From Geopsychrobacter sp. (GTDB lineage: Bacteria; Desulfobacterota; Desulfuromonadia; Desulfuromonadales; Geopsychrobacteraceae): a stretch of DNA of 5,861 nucleotides. Below are positions 1 through 5,861 of this stretch, in pieces; position 1 is the stretch's first letter, and every line of letters starts with the position of its first letter. The DNA is taken from NCBI GenBank assembly GCA_021647445.1, contig JAKIUS010000115.1, positions 1-5,861 on the forward strand. The letters run 5' to 3'. The notes under the pieces were generated by a model. It saw only the letters and a program-made list of their open reading frames with translations. It ran no database searches and was not told where the DNA came from. The translations under genes and the position numbers were made by a program.

Positions 1-667
1 GGTTCAAGAGTAGATAACCTGTAGCGTAGGTCTCATCATCAATTTCTGTCAGCAGACCCGCAGCGATGCGTTGTGCCAGTGGCGTACCTGTTTCGATACT
101 CAGACCGTAAATTCCAATATGATCAGGAGCCAGGCTTAGGAGTTGTGAGATCTCCTGCTGCAAATGGTCCGTGGATTGCCCCGGCAGGGCAAAGATCAGA
201 TCGAGGGAAATATTGCTGAATCCCGCCTGACGTGCAAGAGAGAAGACTTGTCGCGCTTATTTGACGCTATGCTTGCGCTCCAGAAGGTGCAGGTTGTTAT
301 CATCAAAGCTCTGAACGCCGATGGAGAGTCGGTTGATTCCTGCGGCGTGAAAGCCGGTGAGGATTTCGTTATTCAAGGTGGCGGGATTCGCTTCAAGAGA
401 AATTTCGGCGTCAGTAGAGATTGGAAAAAGCTTGTAACAACTCGCCAAAATCTTGCTGATCTGGTCGGGGGTTAGCAGTGAAGGGGTGCCGCCGCCGAAG
501 AAGATGCTGTCAATTTCGGGGCTCAGTTCGGTGGCGATCAATTCAAGGTTGTGCTGAATCAGCAGATGCCAGGTCTTAAGCTGATTGCCGATGGGTGGCG
601 CGGAAAAAAAGTCACAATAGCTGCATTTTTGCGTGCAGAAAGGGGTGTGGATGTAGAGTCCCGCCAT
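1..667 (-). pseudogene. hemW: HemW-type radical SAM heme chaperone, N-terminal part, interrupted by an in-frame TAA
   Basis: HemW carries heme and delivers it to target proteins such as respiratory enzymes; it was long annotated as an oxygen-independent coproporphyrinogen oxidase. From the ATG at 667 the protein shows the radical SAM cluster motif CxxxCxxC (Cys11, Cys15, Cys18), followed by Asp-Phe as in HemW rather than true HemN. GGGTPSLL follows at residues 58-65, EANPAT at 92-97 and LSIGVQSF at 114-121. A TAA at 257-259 then replaces codon 137, just after LERKHSVK. The same frame continues open for another 85 codons to the window edge with typical HemW sequence (ARQVF, ARQAGF, SLDLIFALPGQ near residues 154-164), so this is a point nonsense change and not a frameshift. 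The family is about 375-380 residues; the rest lies left of the window. A TAA sits in frame two codons upstream of the ATG, which fixes the start, but no good Shine-Dalgarno is visible. It is either a recently broken gene or a base error. Confidence 0.85.
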
Positions 668-690
668 ATTTTTTTACCGTTTGAAATAGA

Positions 691-720
691 ATCGGGGCCA
701 TCCTTGCGGTCAGCCCCGAT
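691..720 (-). terminator. GC-rich hairpin between nhaD and hemW; weak terminator or leader structure
   Basis: ATCGGGGC at 691-698 and GCCCCGAT at 713-720 form a perfect 8-bp stem with a 14-base loop. Read on the minus strand it is followed by TCTATTTC, a poor but T-rich tract, about 23 bases before the hemW start. It could stop transcription coming from nhaD, or act as a leader structure on the hemW message. The stem is seen directly; the role is inferred. Confidence 0.4.
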
Positions 721-783
721 ATCCACAGTATGATGAACTCGCAAATTCTCTTGAGATGGCTAAGCAAAAATTTCGCACCACAA

Positions 784-878
784 GGCGTAGTGGTTTTTCA
801 GGGGCGCAGGCCTACATATGGTAGGTCAAGGTCCTGAAAAAGCGCTGCAACGCAGTCGGGCGGACTTTTTGCGACGCC
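784..878. repeat. Nested inverted-repeat element in the nhaD-hemW gap (REP/MITE-like)
   Basis: Several inverted repeats are nested in about 95 bases. The outer arms are GGCGTAG (784-790) and CGACGCC (872-878), with one mismatch. Inside them TTTTTCAGG (794-802) pairs perfectly with CCTGAAAAA (833-841), and within that GGCCTAC (809-815) pairs with GTAGGTC (821-827) around the loop ATATG. A further small hairpin is CTGC/GCAG (845-848/852-855). AAAAAG (837-842) can alternatively pair with CTTTTT (865-870), so two folds compete for the same strand. It contains no credible protein gene. The architecture suits a dispersed palindromic intergenic repeat, a non-autonomous mobile element, or a bidirectional terminator for nhaD, whose stop codon lies 30 bases away. 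Only one copy is visible here, so repetition in the genome is inferred. Confidence 0.5.
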
Positions 879-907
879 ATCACAGTATGACCCGTTGTTC
901 TTCGGGC

Positions 908-2350
908 TTAGTGGTTGAAGACCGTCATCAGGTCGGCGTTAAACCACAGGTGCATCAAGATTGCCGCGACATAGCCGAGGGCGATCGCCCAAGTCCACTT
1001 CATGTGCTGACCGAAGGTGTAGACGCCACGGGCGGTGCCCATCAGGCCGACGCCGGCCGCGCTGCCGATGGAGAGCAGGCTGCCGCCGACCCCGGCGGTC
1101 AGGGTGACCAGCAGCCACTGGCCATGCGACATGTGGGGATTCATGGTCAAAACAGCAAACATAACCGGGATATTATCGACAATTGCCGAAAGAACCCCGA
1201 CGATGACGTTGGCCCAGGTCGCGCCCAACCCATTGTAGAGAAAGTCAGATGTAATGGCCAGGTAGCCGAATTGTGAGAGGCCGCCGACGCAGAGGATAAC
1301 CCCGTAGAAGAAGAGCAGAGTGTCCCACTCGGCCTTGGCGATCTTACGGAACAGATCAAAGCCAACCGGCGGGTGTTCTCCTTCTTCAAGGGCATGGCCG
1401 ATGATATCGAGTGGGCCATTGCCGCGAAATTCCTTCTGCTCTTTCATCTTCAGGTAGTAGGCGAAGAACGACAGGTAGCCGAGTCCAAGCATCATGCCGA
1501 TTGCCGGAGGCAGGTGCAGAAACTGGTGAAAGGAGACGGCGGTGATGATGGTCATCAGAAAGAGCAGCATGATGCGTCGCGCCCCGGTTTTCATCTGGAC
1601 GGCTTCGCCATGGGCTTCGGGACGTTCTTTGGGGATCGTAAAGCTCATGATAAACGCCGGGATGATCCAGTTGACCAGTGAGGGGAGGAAGATATCGAAG
1701 AATTCGAGAAACTGCACCTGCCCTTTTTGCCAGACCATCAGGGTGGTGATGTCGCCGAAGGGCGAGAAGGCACCACCGGCATTGGCAGCGACGACCACAT
1801 TGATACAGGCGACCACGACAAACTTCTTGTTATCCTTGGCCACGGCCATGACCACGGCCCCCATGAGCAGAGCTGTGGTCAGGTTGTCGGCAATCGGCGA
1901 GATTAGAAAGGCGAGCAAGCCGGTGATCCAGAAGACCGTGCGCAGGGTAAAGCCCTTGAGGACCAGCCAGGAGCGTAGCGCTTGAAAGACGTTACGCTCG
2001 GTTAAGGCGTTGATGTAGGTCATCGCCGAGAGTAAAAAGAGGAAGAGTTCGGCATATTCGATCAGGTTGCCCCTGATCGCGACCTCCGGAGAGTGGTGAT
2101 CTCCCATTGCGCCATAGGTTAAGGCGACCAGAATCCAGATGACCCCGGCGGCAACCATGACCGGTTTACTCTTACGTAGATGGATTTTTTCTTCGAGAAT
2201 GACCAGTGCATAAGCGCCGATGAAGATAATCAGCGCCAGATAGCCCATGGCGGTGTTGACCAGTTCGATGTTGATTTCGGCCCCCTCACTGCCGAAGGCA
2301 AGGGACGTGAGCAAGGTCAATGGCAACAACAGTAGCCCCAGCTTTTTCAT
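908..2350 (-). CDS. nhaD: Na+/H+ antiporter, NhaD family
   Basis: Inner-membrane sodium/proton antiporter of the ion transporter superfamily, exporting Na+ (often also Li+) in exchange for protons and so serving salt and alkaline-pH tolerance. The 480-residue length is typical. Residues 1-20 are a hydrophobic signal-like segment, followed by many membrane spans. The NhaD signatures are clear: acidic Glu101 in a membrane helix, SPIADNLTTALLMGA at 151-165 (Asp155, Asn156), Asn190, the SPFGDITTLM stretch at 196-205 (Asp200, Thr202, Thr203), VDNIP at 391-395 (Asn393) and GGSLLSIGSAAG at 422-433. These match polar residues known to matter in Vibrio NhaD, shifted by about one position. The start is supported by GAGGAGAG (minus strand, 2354-2361) just upstream of the ATG. 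It is divergent from the amidase gene at 2589 and lies upstream of hemW on the same strand, but the 240-base gap with its structured elements suggests a separate transcript. Confidence 0.96.
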   Translation of the reverse strand: MKKLGLLLLPLTLLTSLAFGSEGAEINIELVNTAMGYLALIIFIGAYALVILEEKIHLRKSKPVMVAAGVIWILVALTYGAMGDHHSPEVAIRGNLIEYAELFLFLLSAMTYINALTERNVFQALRSWLVLKGFTLRTVFWITGLLAFLISPIADNLTTALLMGAVVMAVAKDNKKFVVVACINVVVAANAGGAFSPFGDITTLMVWQKGQVQFLEFFDIFLPSLVNWIIPAFIMSFTIPKERPEAHGEAVQMKTGARRIMLLFLMTIITAVSFHQFLHLPPAIGMMLGLGYLSFFAYYLKMKEQKEFRGNGPLDIIGHALEEGEHPPVGFDLFRKIAKAEWDTLLFFYGVILCVGGLSQFGYLAITSDFLYNGLGATWANVIVGVLSAIVDNIPVMFAVLTMNPHMSHGQWLLVTLTAGVGGSLLSIGSAAGVGLMGTARGVYTFGQHMKWTWAIALGYVAAILMHLWFNADLMTVFNH

Positions 2351-2539
2351 GTTCTCTCCTCTTTTTCATTAAAATACGACGATTCACGCAGAAATGTATG
2401 TATATACTTGGCCCGATATACAGTTTCTAGTTTTCTATCATCGGCAGAAGAGGGGGGTCAAGAGAAACCGGATTAGGGCGGGGTTGTCGCGGCTAAAATC
2501 GCGGCGTATACTTGGGCATGTGCATTGTTAGATAGGTTT

Positions 2540-2570
2540 TTGAATCGGGTAAAACATTTTTTTATTTAAT
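2540..2570 (+). promoter_or_regulatory. Candidate sigma-70 promoter for the amidase gene
   Basis: TTGAAT at 2540-2545 resembles a -35 box. The AT-rich tract that follows offers TATTTA at 2563-2568 (17-base spacer) or TTTAAT at 2565-2570 (19-base spacer, closer to the consensus) as the -10 box. This would place the transcript start just before the AGGG ribosome-binding site at 2577-2580. No matching promoter for nhaD on the other strand of this 238-base gap is convincing. The call is by eye only. Confidence 0.35.
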
Positions 2571-2588
2571 ATTTCCAGGGATGAGAAG

Positions 2589-3377
2589 ATGAGCAGGAAA
2601 TTTAATGCCGCGGTACTTCAGTTCAACATTAATCCGGGGGCGCTCGAAATTAATCTCGCCAAGGGGTTGTCTGCGCTTAAAAGGGTCGCTTCAAAGGGGG
2701 CACAACTAGCGGTTCTGCCTGAGATGTGGAGCTGTGCCTATGATTATCGGCGGTTGGCTAAATGTGCGGCGCAGAGCCCATGGATTTTAGAAGAGTGGCA
2801 GCGCACCTGTCATGAGACTGGTTTGGTGAGTGTCGGCAGTCTGCCAGAGGCAGACGCAGGGCAGATTTATAATACCGCCTATGTGATCGACCGAGGCGAA
2901 ATCGTCGGCGCCTATCGCAAGTTACATCTGTTCTCGATGATGAAAGAGGATCGTTTTCTGGCGGCAGGGGCATCGGCGCTGGTGGTTGAGACCTCGGTCG
3001 GACGGTTGGGCATAGCCATCTGTTACGACCTGAGGTTTGGCGAGCTGTTCCGTAAACTGGCGATGGCTGGCGCCGAAATTATCTGCCTGCCTGCCGAATG
3101 GCCCAAACCACGTCAGGAACACTGGAACATTCTGTTACGCGCGCGGGCGATTGAAAATCAACTCTTCGTGGCGGCTGCGAACTGTTGTGGCGTACAGGGG
3201 CCGCTCGATTTTTTCGGCCAGAGCCAGTTGATTTCGCCCCTGGGCAACCTGTTGGCAACCAGTGGTGCTGAAGAGACTGAGTTGATCGCGGAATTTGATT
3301 TTGCCGAGATGGAGCGCTATCGCAGGCAGATTGACGTTTTTGGTGACCGAAGAGCTGATATTTACGGCACACCTTGA
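2589..3377 (+). CDS. Carbon-nitrogen hydrolase, Nit2/omega-amidase-like
   Basis: Soluble amidase of the nitrilase superfamily. The catalytic triad is visible: Glu45 in LPEMW, Lys111 in YRKLHLF and Cys145 in ICYDLRF, with an additional Glu at 120 where the family has its second glutamate. The 262-residue length matches the short single-domain Nit1/Nit2/YafV group. The C-terminal YRRQIDVFGDRRADIY (244-259) resembles the end of omega-amidases (IRxxxPVFxxRRxDLY type), and HWNILLRARAIENQLFVAAAN (178-198) is typical of the Nit2 branch. The likely job is hydrolysing 2-oxoglutaramate or 2-oxosuccinamate, or deaminated glutathione, as metabolite repair; the substrate cannot be fixed from sequence. The chosen ATG has AGGG eight bases upstream. 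Another ATG at 2581 opens only a three-codon frame whose TGA overlaps this start. The gene is alone on its strand, divergent from nhaD and convergent with the small gene at 3445-3807. Confidence 0.92.
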   Translation: MSRKFNAAVLQFNINPGALEINLAKGLSALKRVASKGAQLAVLPEMWSCAYDYRRLAKCAAQSPWILEEWQRTCHETGLVSVGSLPEADAGQIYNTAYVIDRGEIVGAYRKLHLFSMMKEDRFLAAGASALVVETSVGRLGIAICYDLRFGELFRKLAMAGAEIICLPAEWPKPRQEHWNILLRARAIENQLFVAAANCCGVQGPLDFFGQSQLISPLGNLLATSGAEETELIAEFDFAEMERYRRQIDVFGDRRADIYGTP

Positions 3378-3444
3378 AGTTCTGAGACGTATTTAATTCC
3401 TCGTAGAAAAAGGCCTATTTCCTGTGCAGAGATTTACCCAACTC

Positions 3445-3807
3445 TCAGGGGTCGGAGAGGGGTTGGGCGTCGCGACGGTACTGGAGTGGCACCTGATTCA
3501 GTCTGTCGGCAAATTGCAAGGCTCCCTCGCCATCGACGTAGAGGTAGCGACTTTCGCTTGGCCCTGCGGTGTTGACGCGTGCTTTAGCTTGGCGGGCAGG
3601 CTGGCTCTTTTTACGCGTTGAGATCATGCGTCCGACTGGGTCTTTTCCTGCCAGTCCCAGCAGACGGCTACGAAAATCGACGTAAAACTCATGTATTTCG
3701 GTATAGCCGGGGACAGGCAGGGCAACACGCAACAGCACCTGGTCGACGGCGGTGAGCATCAGCAGCGAAAAGAGTCCCCAGATAAACCAGCGGGTCAGTT
3801 TGAACAT
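3445..3807 (-). CDS. Small single-pass membrane protein with a DUF4124-like C-terminus
   Basis: The 120-residue product has no function I can name. Residues 5-22 are a hydrophobic helix preceded by basic residues (MFKLTR), so it is a signal anchor or uncleaved membrane segment, with the rest probably periplasmic. A basic, flexible linker (Arg/Lys/Gln-rich, 65-78) leads to a tail at 87-111 of the pattern YLYVDGxGxxxFADxxxxVPxxYR. This resembles the short DUF4124-like beta motif (Y-x-Y/W-x-D-x-x-G-x-x-x-F-x-D) common in proteobacterial envelope proteins; that assignment is by pattern only. The start is well supported by AAAGGAAGG (minus strand, 3813-3821) before the ATG. It is divergent from trxB with about 150 bases between them and converges on the amidase gene with a 67-base gap that shows no clear terminator. 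A link to envelope thiol or stress functions is only a guess from position. Confidence 0.75.
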   Translation of the reverse strand: MFKLTRWFIWGLFSLLMLTAVDQVLLRVALPVPGYTEIHEFYVDFRSRLLGLAGKDPVGRMISTRKKSQPARQAKARVNTAGPSESRYLYVDGEGALQFADRLNQVPLQYRRDAQPLSDP

Positions 3808-3836
3808 GCATACCTTCCTTTGAAAATCGATCCTGT

Positions 3837-3866
3837 ATCCTACCCGTATCCTTAACTTAGACTCAA
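3837..3866 (-). promoter_or_regulatory. Candidate promoter of the small membrane-protein gene
   Basis: On the minus strand TTGAGT (3866-3861) and TAGGAT (3842-3837) are spaced by 18 bases, each matching four of six consensus positions. They lie about 30 bases upstream of the start codon at 3807. The match is modest and judged by eye. Confidence 0.3.
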
Positions 3867-3869
3867 GTT
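3854..3869. promoter_or_regulatory. AACTT-N6-AAGTT dyad in the divergent promoter region of trxB
   Basis: AACTT (3854-3858) and AAGTT (3865-3869) are perfect inverted half-sites separated by six bases. They overlap the candidate -35 box of the leftward gene. Next to them GTATCCT occurs twice, at 3835-3841 and 3846-3852, exactly 11 bases (one helical turn) apart. This layout could bind a dimeric regulator controlling trxB, the small gene, or both. No known operator consensus was recognised. Confidence 0.25.
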
Positions 3870-3956
3870 CGAATTGCGTGGTCGGGTTTCCTTTTTGTTA
3901 GTGCTGTGGTAAAAACCGGGCAGTTAATTACCGGTGAACAGGAGTATAGAAGACTG

Positions 3957-4892
3957 ATGAGTGAACAAGTATATGACATCATTATTATCGGTGGCGGTCC
4001 GGCGGGCATGACTGCAGGGCTCTATGCCTCGCGTGCCGAGCTGAAGACTCTGCTGGTTGAAAAGATGATTATGGGTGGTCAGATGATGACTACAACCAAG
4101 GTCGAAAACTGGCCCGGTTATCCCGGTGGTATCGATGGTCCAGAATTGATGATGCGCTTTCAGGAGCACTGCGTCGAGTTCGGTCTTGAGACCACCACCG
4201 GAGAAGTTGAGAAGATCGAGGATCTGGGGACTCAGAAACGTTTGAGCATCGATGGCAAAGAATATCTGTGCCAGGCGCTCATTATCGCCACCGGAGCCAA
4301 TCCGCGCAAGCTCGGTGTTGAGGGCGAAGCTGCGTTGGTCGGGCGGGGGGTCTCTTACTGTGCGACCTGTGACGGTGCCTTCTTCCGGAATGTGCCGATC
4401 GCGGTTATCGGCGGTGGCGATACCGCTGCCGAAGAGGCGCTCTTTTTGACCCGCTTCGCCAGTAAGGTCTACATGGTTCATCGGCGTGATGAAATGCGCG
4501 CCACCAAGATTTTGCAGACCCGGGTGCTAAAGAATGAAAAAATAGAGATGGTCTGGGATTCCGTTGTAACCGGACTCGACTCAGATAACACCGGATTGAC
4601 CGGCATCCAGGTTGAAAACGTCAAAACTGGTGCGGCGCGCAGTCTCGAAGCCGTCGGCATGTTCGCCGCAGTCGGAGTGACTCCAATCACCCAGTTTGTC
4701 GAGGGAATCGTTGATTTGGACGCCAGCGGATATATCAAGGCTGGCGAGGATACCCACACTACGGTGGCGGGTATCTTTGCCGCAGGAGATTGTCGTACCA
4801 ATGTTCTCAAGCAGGTTTCGACCGCGGTCGGCGATGGTGCTGTCGCCGCAACTCAGGCCGAGAAATATATCGAAGAATTGAAACATAGCTGA
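3957..4892 (+). CDS. trxB: Thioredoxin reductase (NADPH)
   Basis: Cytoplasmic FAD enzyme that passes electrons from NADPH to thioredoxin. From the ATG at 3957 it has 311 residues, the usual low-molecular-weight length. The FAD-binding GGGPAG is at 12-17, the redox-active pair in CATC at 135-138, the nucleotide-binding GGGDTAAEEA at 152-161, the NADPH phosphate-binding HRRDEMRA at 175-182, and the C-terminal FAD motif GIFAAGDCR at 272-280. The intact HRRxxxR favours NADPH over the ferredoxin- or flavin-linked relatives that lack it. The frame stays open upstream to a GTG at 3906, but that start has no ribosome-binding site and would add 17 residues before the normal N-terminus. The ATG start has AGGAG at 3940-3944, rather far away at 12 bases, and a weaker AGAAGA close by. 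The gene is probably transcribed alone, since a strong terminator follows. Confidence 0.97.
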   Translation: MSEQVYDIIIIGGGPAGMTAGLYASRAELKTLLVEKMIMGGQMMTTTKVENWPGYPGGIDGPELMMRFQEHCVEFGLETTTGEVEKIEDLGTQKRLSIDGKEYLCQALIIATGANPRKLGVEGEAALVGRGVSYCATCDGAFFRNVPIAVIGGGDTAAEEALFLTRFASKVYMVHRRDEMRATKILQTRVLKNEKIEMVWDSVVTGLDSDNTGLTGIQVENVKTGAARSLEAVGMFAAVGVTPITQFVEGIVDLDASGYIKAGEDTHTTVAGIFAAGDCRTNVLKQVSTAVGDGAVAATQAEKYIEELKHS

Positions 4893-4903
4893 TTAGTTAA
4901 TCG

Positions 4904-4932
4904 GGGGCGCTCTATGCGCCCCTTGTTTTTTT
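4904..4932 (+). terminator. Intrinsic terminator of trxB
   Basis: GGGGCGC (4904-4910) pairs perfectly with GCGCCCC (4916-4922) around the loop TCTAT, and is followed by TTGTTTTTTT (4923-4932). It lies 12 bases after the trxB stop codon. This is a textbook Rho-independent terminator on the plus strand. Confidence 0.92.
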
Positions 4933-4955
4933 AATAGAGAAATGGAGGGGGTTGC

Positions 4956-5861
4956 ATGCTGGCTAAAGTGACATCTGGTGCCTTAATCGGTATCGACGCC
5001 TACCCGGTCGAAGTCGAGGTTGATATCGCTCAGGGTTTGCCACAGTTCTCAACCGTCGGCCTGCCTGAAGGGGCGGTCAAGGAGAGCAAGGATCGCGTCA
5101 AGAGCGCAATCAAGAATTCCGGTTACGATTTCCCCACCCGCCGCATCACTATCAATCTCGCTCCGGCTGATATCCGCAAGGAAGGTGCTGCCTTCGATCT
5201 GCCCATCGCTATCGGTCTGCTCTGCGCTACTGGACTGGTTGACGCCAAGGCTCTTGAAAACTTCGTGCTGATGGGAGAACTCTCCCTCGACGGGCGGATC
5301 AAACCGGTCCATGGCGTACTTCCTGTGGCGATGTCTGCACAAAAGTGGCGAAAAAAGGCGATAATCTTGCCCATAGAGAATGCAGCCGAAGGGGCGGTGG
5401 CCAACGGCCCTGATATTTACGCCGTCAGCGATCTCGGCCAGGTGGTGGCGCTGATCAACGGTGAGATTGAAATTGCGCCCTATTGTTGTGAAGAGATCGT
5501 TTCTGAACAAGTTTTCGGTCTCGGTCAGGATGATTTTTCCGAAGTGCGTGGCCAAGAGCAGGTCAAGCGTGCCCTTGAGGTCGCCGCAGCTGGAGCGCAC
5601 AATATTCTGATGAGCGGTCCGCCGGGTAGTGGCAAAACCATGCTCGCTCGTCGCCTGCAGACGATCCTGCCCGATTTCTCCTTTGAAGAGGCTCTCGAAA
5701 CCACCAAAATCCATTCGGTGGCGGGCATATTATCGAATCATGATGCCTTAGTGCGTAAACGGCCATTTCGCTCACCCCATCACAGCATCTCAGACGCCGG
5801 CCTGATCGGCGGCGGTAGTTACCCGCGACCGGGAGAGGTCTCGCTCGCCCACCGAGGTATT
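4956..5861 (+). CDS. yifB: YifB/ComM-family Mg-chelatase-like AAA+ ATPase, 5' part (runs off the right edge)
   Basis: 302 codons are visible, open to the window edge; the family is about 500-510 residues. ComM, the studied member, is a hexameric helicase that drives branch migration when imported DNA integrates during natural transformation, although the gene also occurs in bacteria not known to transform. The N-terminal Lon-protease-like (ChlI) domain spans about residues 1-170, with the family signatures [18 protein letters not shown] (35-52), [20 protein letters not shown] (66-85) and LMGELSLDG (105-113). The AAA+ domain begins with [20 protein letters not shown] (197-216) and the Walker A motif GPPGSGKT at 221-228. 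[17 protein letters not shown] (271-287) and [10 protein letters not shown] (293-302) follow. The Walker B motif (normally LFLDE) would come right after the cut. The start is set by GGAGGGGG at 4944-4951, four bases before the ATG. No disruption is seen. Confidence 0.95.
   Translation, partial: MLAKVTSGALIGIDAYPVEVEVDIAQGLPQFSTVGLPEGAVKESKDRVKSAIKNSGYDFPTRRITINLAPADIRKEGAAFDLPIAIGLLCATGLVDAKALENFVLMGELSLDGRIKPVHGVLPVAMSAQKWRKKAIILPIENAAEGAVANGPDIYAVSDLGQVVALINGEIEIAPYCCEEIVSEQVFGLGQDDFSEVRGQEQVKRALEVAAAGAHNILMSGPPGSGKTMLARRLQTILPDFSFEEALETTKIHSVAGILSNHDALVRKRPFRSPHHSISDAGLIGGGSYPRPGEVSLAHRGI

Noticed and set aside
164..475. 103-residue plus-strand open frame at the hemW stop
   Set aside because: Antisense to hemW; the HemW sequence continues in frame on the minus strand on both sides of the TAA.
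818..1276. 152-residue plus-strand open frame
   Set aside because: It starts inside the palindromic element and is antisense to the C-terminal part of nhaD; the peptide is low in hydrophobic order and resembles no family.
1542..1985. 147-residue plus-strand open frame
   Set aside because: Fully antisense to nhaD, whose family assignment is certain; no ribosome-binding site or recognisable domain.
2440..2460. Possible nhaD promoter on the minus strand (TTGACC with GATAGA)
   Set aside because: The -10 part matches only three of six positions at a 16-base spacing, too weak to list as a feature.
2351..2588. Possible sodium- or lithium-sensing riboswitch upstream of nhaD
   Set aside because: Such RNAs occur before antiporter genes, but I could not find a convincing conserved fold by eye in the 238 bases; an Infernal/Rfam scan would decide.
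3378..3444. Possible bidirectional terminator between the convergent genes
   Set aside because: The only symmetry is a loop-less AAAAAGGCCTATTT, which cannot form a normal hairpin; nothing else is seen in this 67-base gap.
3906..3956. Longer trxB reading from a GTG at 3906 (17 more residues)
   Set aside because: No ribosome-binding site precedes the GTG, and thioredoxin reductases normally begin a few residues before the YDIIIIGGGPAG segment, which the ATG at 3957 provides.
5049..5714. 221-residue minus-strand open frame
   Set aside because: It mirrors the GC-structured yifB coding sequence, which has strong family motifs on the plus strand; the antisense peptide has none.

Overview
The window is ordinary bacterial chromosome carrying six protein-coding loci, two of them cut by the window edges. 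Gene content and protein style (NhaD antiporter, Nit2-like amidase, classical NADPH-type TrxB, YifB/ComM, and a small membrane protein with a DUF4124-like tail) suggest a Gram-negative bacterium. A member of the Desulfuromonadales/Geobacterales group is my best guess. That placement rests on recognition and was not tested by a search.

Layout. Positions 1-667 (minus) hold the N-terminal part of hemW, a radical SAM heme chaperone, interrupted by one in-frame TAA at 257-259 although the same frame stays HemW-like on both sides. Positions 668-907 are non-coding and hold a GC-rich hairpin (691-720) and a compact nested inverted-repeat element (about 784-878). Positions 908-2350 (minus) encode the Na+/H+ antiporter NhaD. 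Positions 2351-2588 are a divergent promoter region. Positions 2589-3377 (plus) encode a nitrilase-superfamily amidase of the Nit2/omega-amidase type. A convergent small gene at 3445-3807 (minus) encodes a single-pass membrane protein. A second divergent promoter region (3808-3956) precedes trxB, thioredoxin reductase (3957-4892, plus), which ends in a strong intrinsic terminator (4904-4932). The YifB/ComM AAA+ ATPase gene starts 23 bases after the terminator T-tract and runs off the right edge (4956-5861, plus).

Function. The genes are mainly housekeeping: heme insertion, sodium/pH homeostasis, repair of 2-oxo-acid amides, thiol redox control, and DNA processing during transformation. They do not form one pathway, and the alternating strands argue against one operon. 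I found no tRNA, rRNA, CRISPR array, transposase or phage gene. The signals most worth checking are the hemW nonsense codon and the structured element between hemW and nhaD. I see no convincing new multi-gene system.
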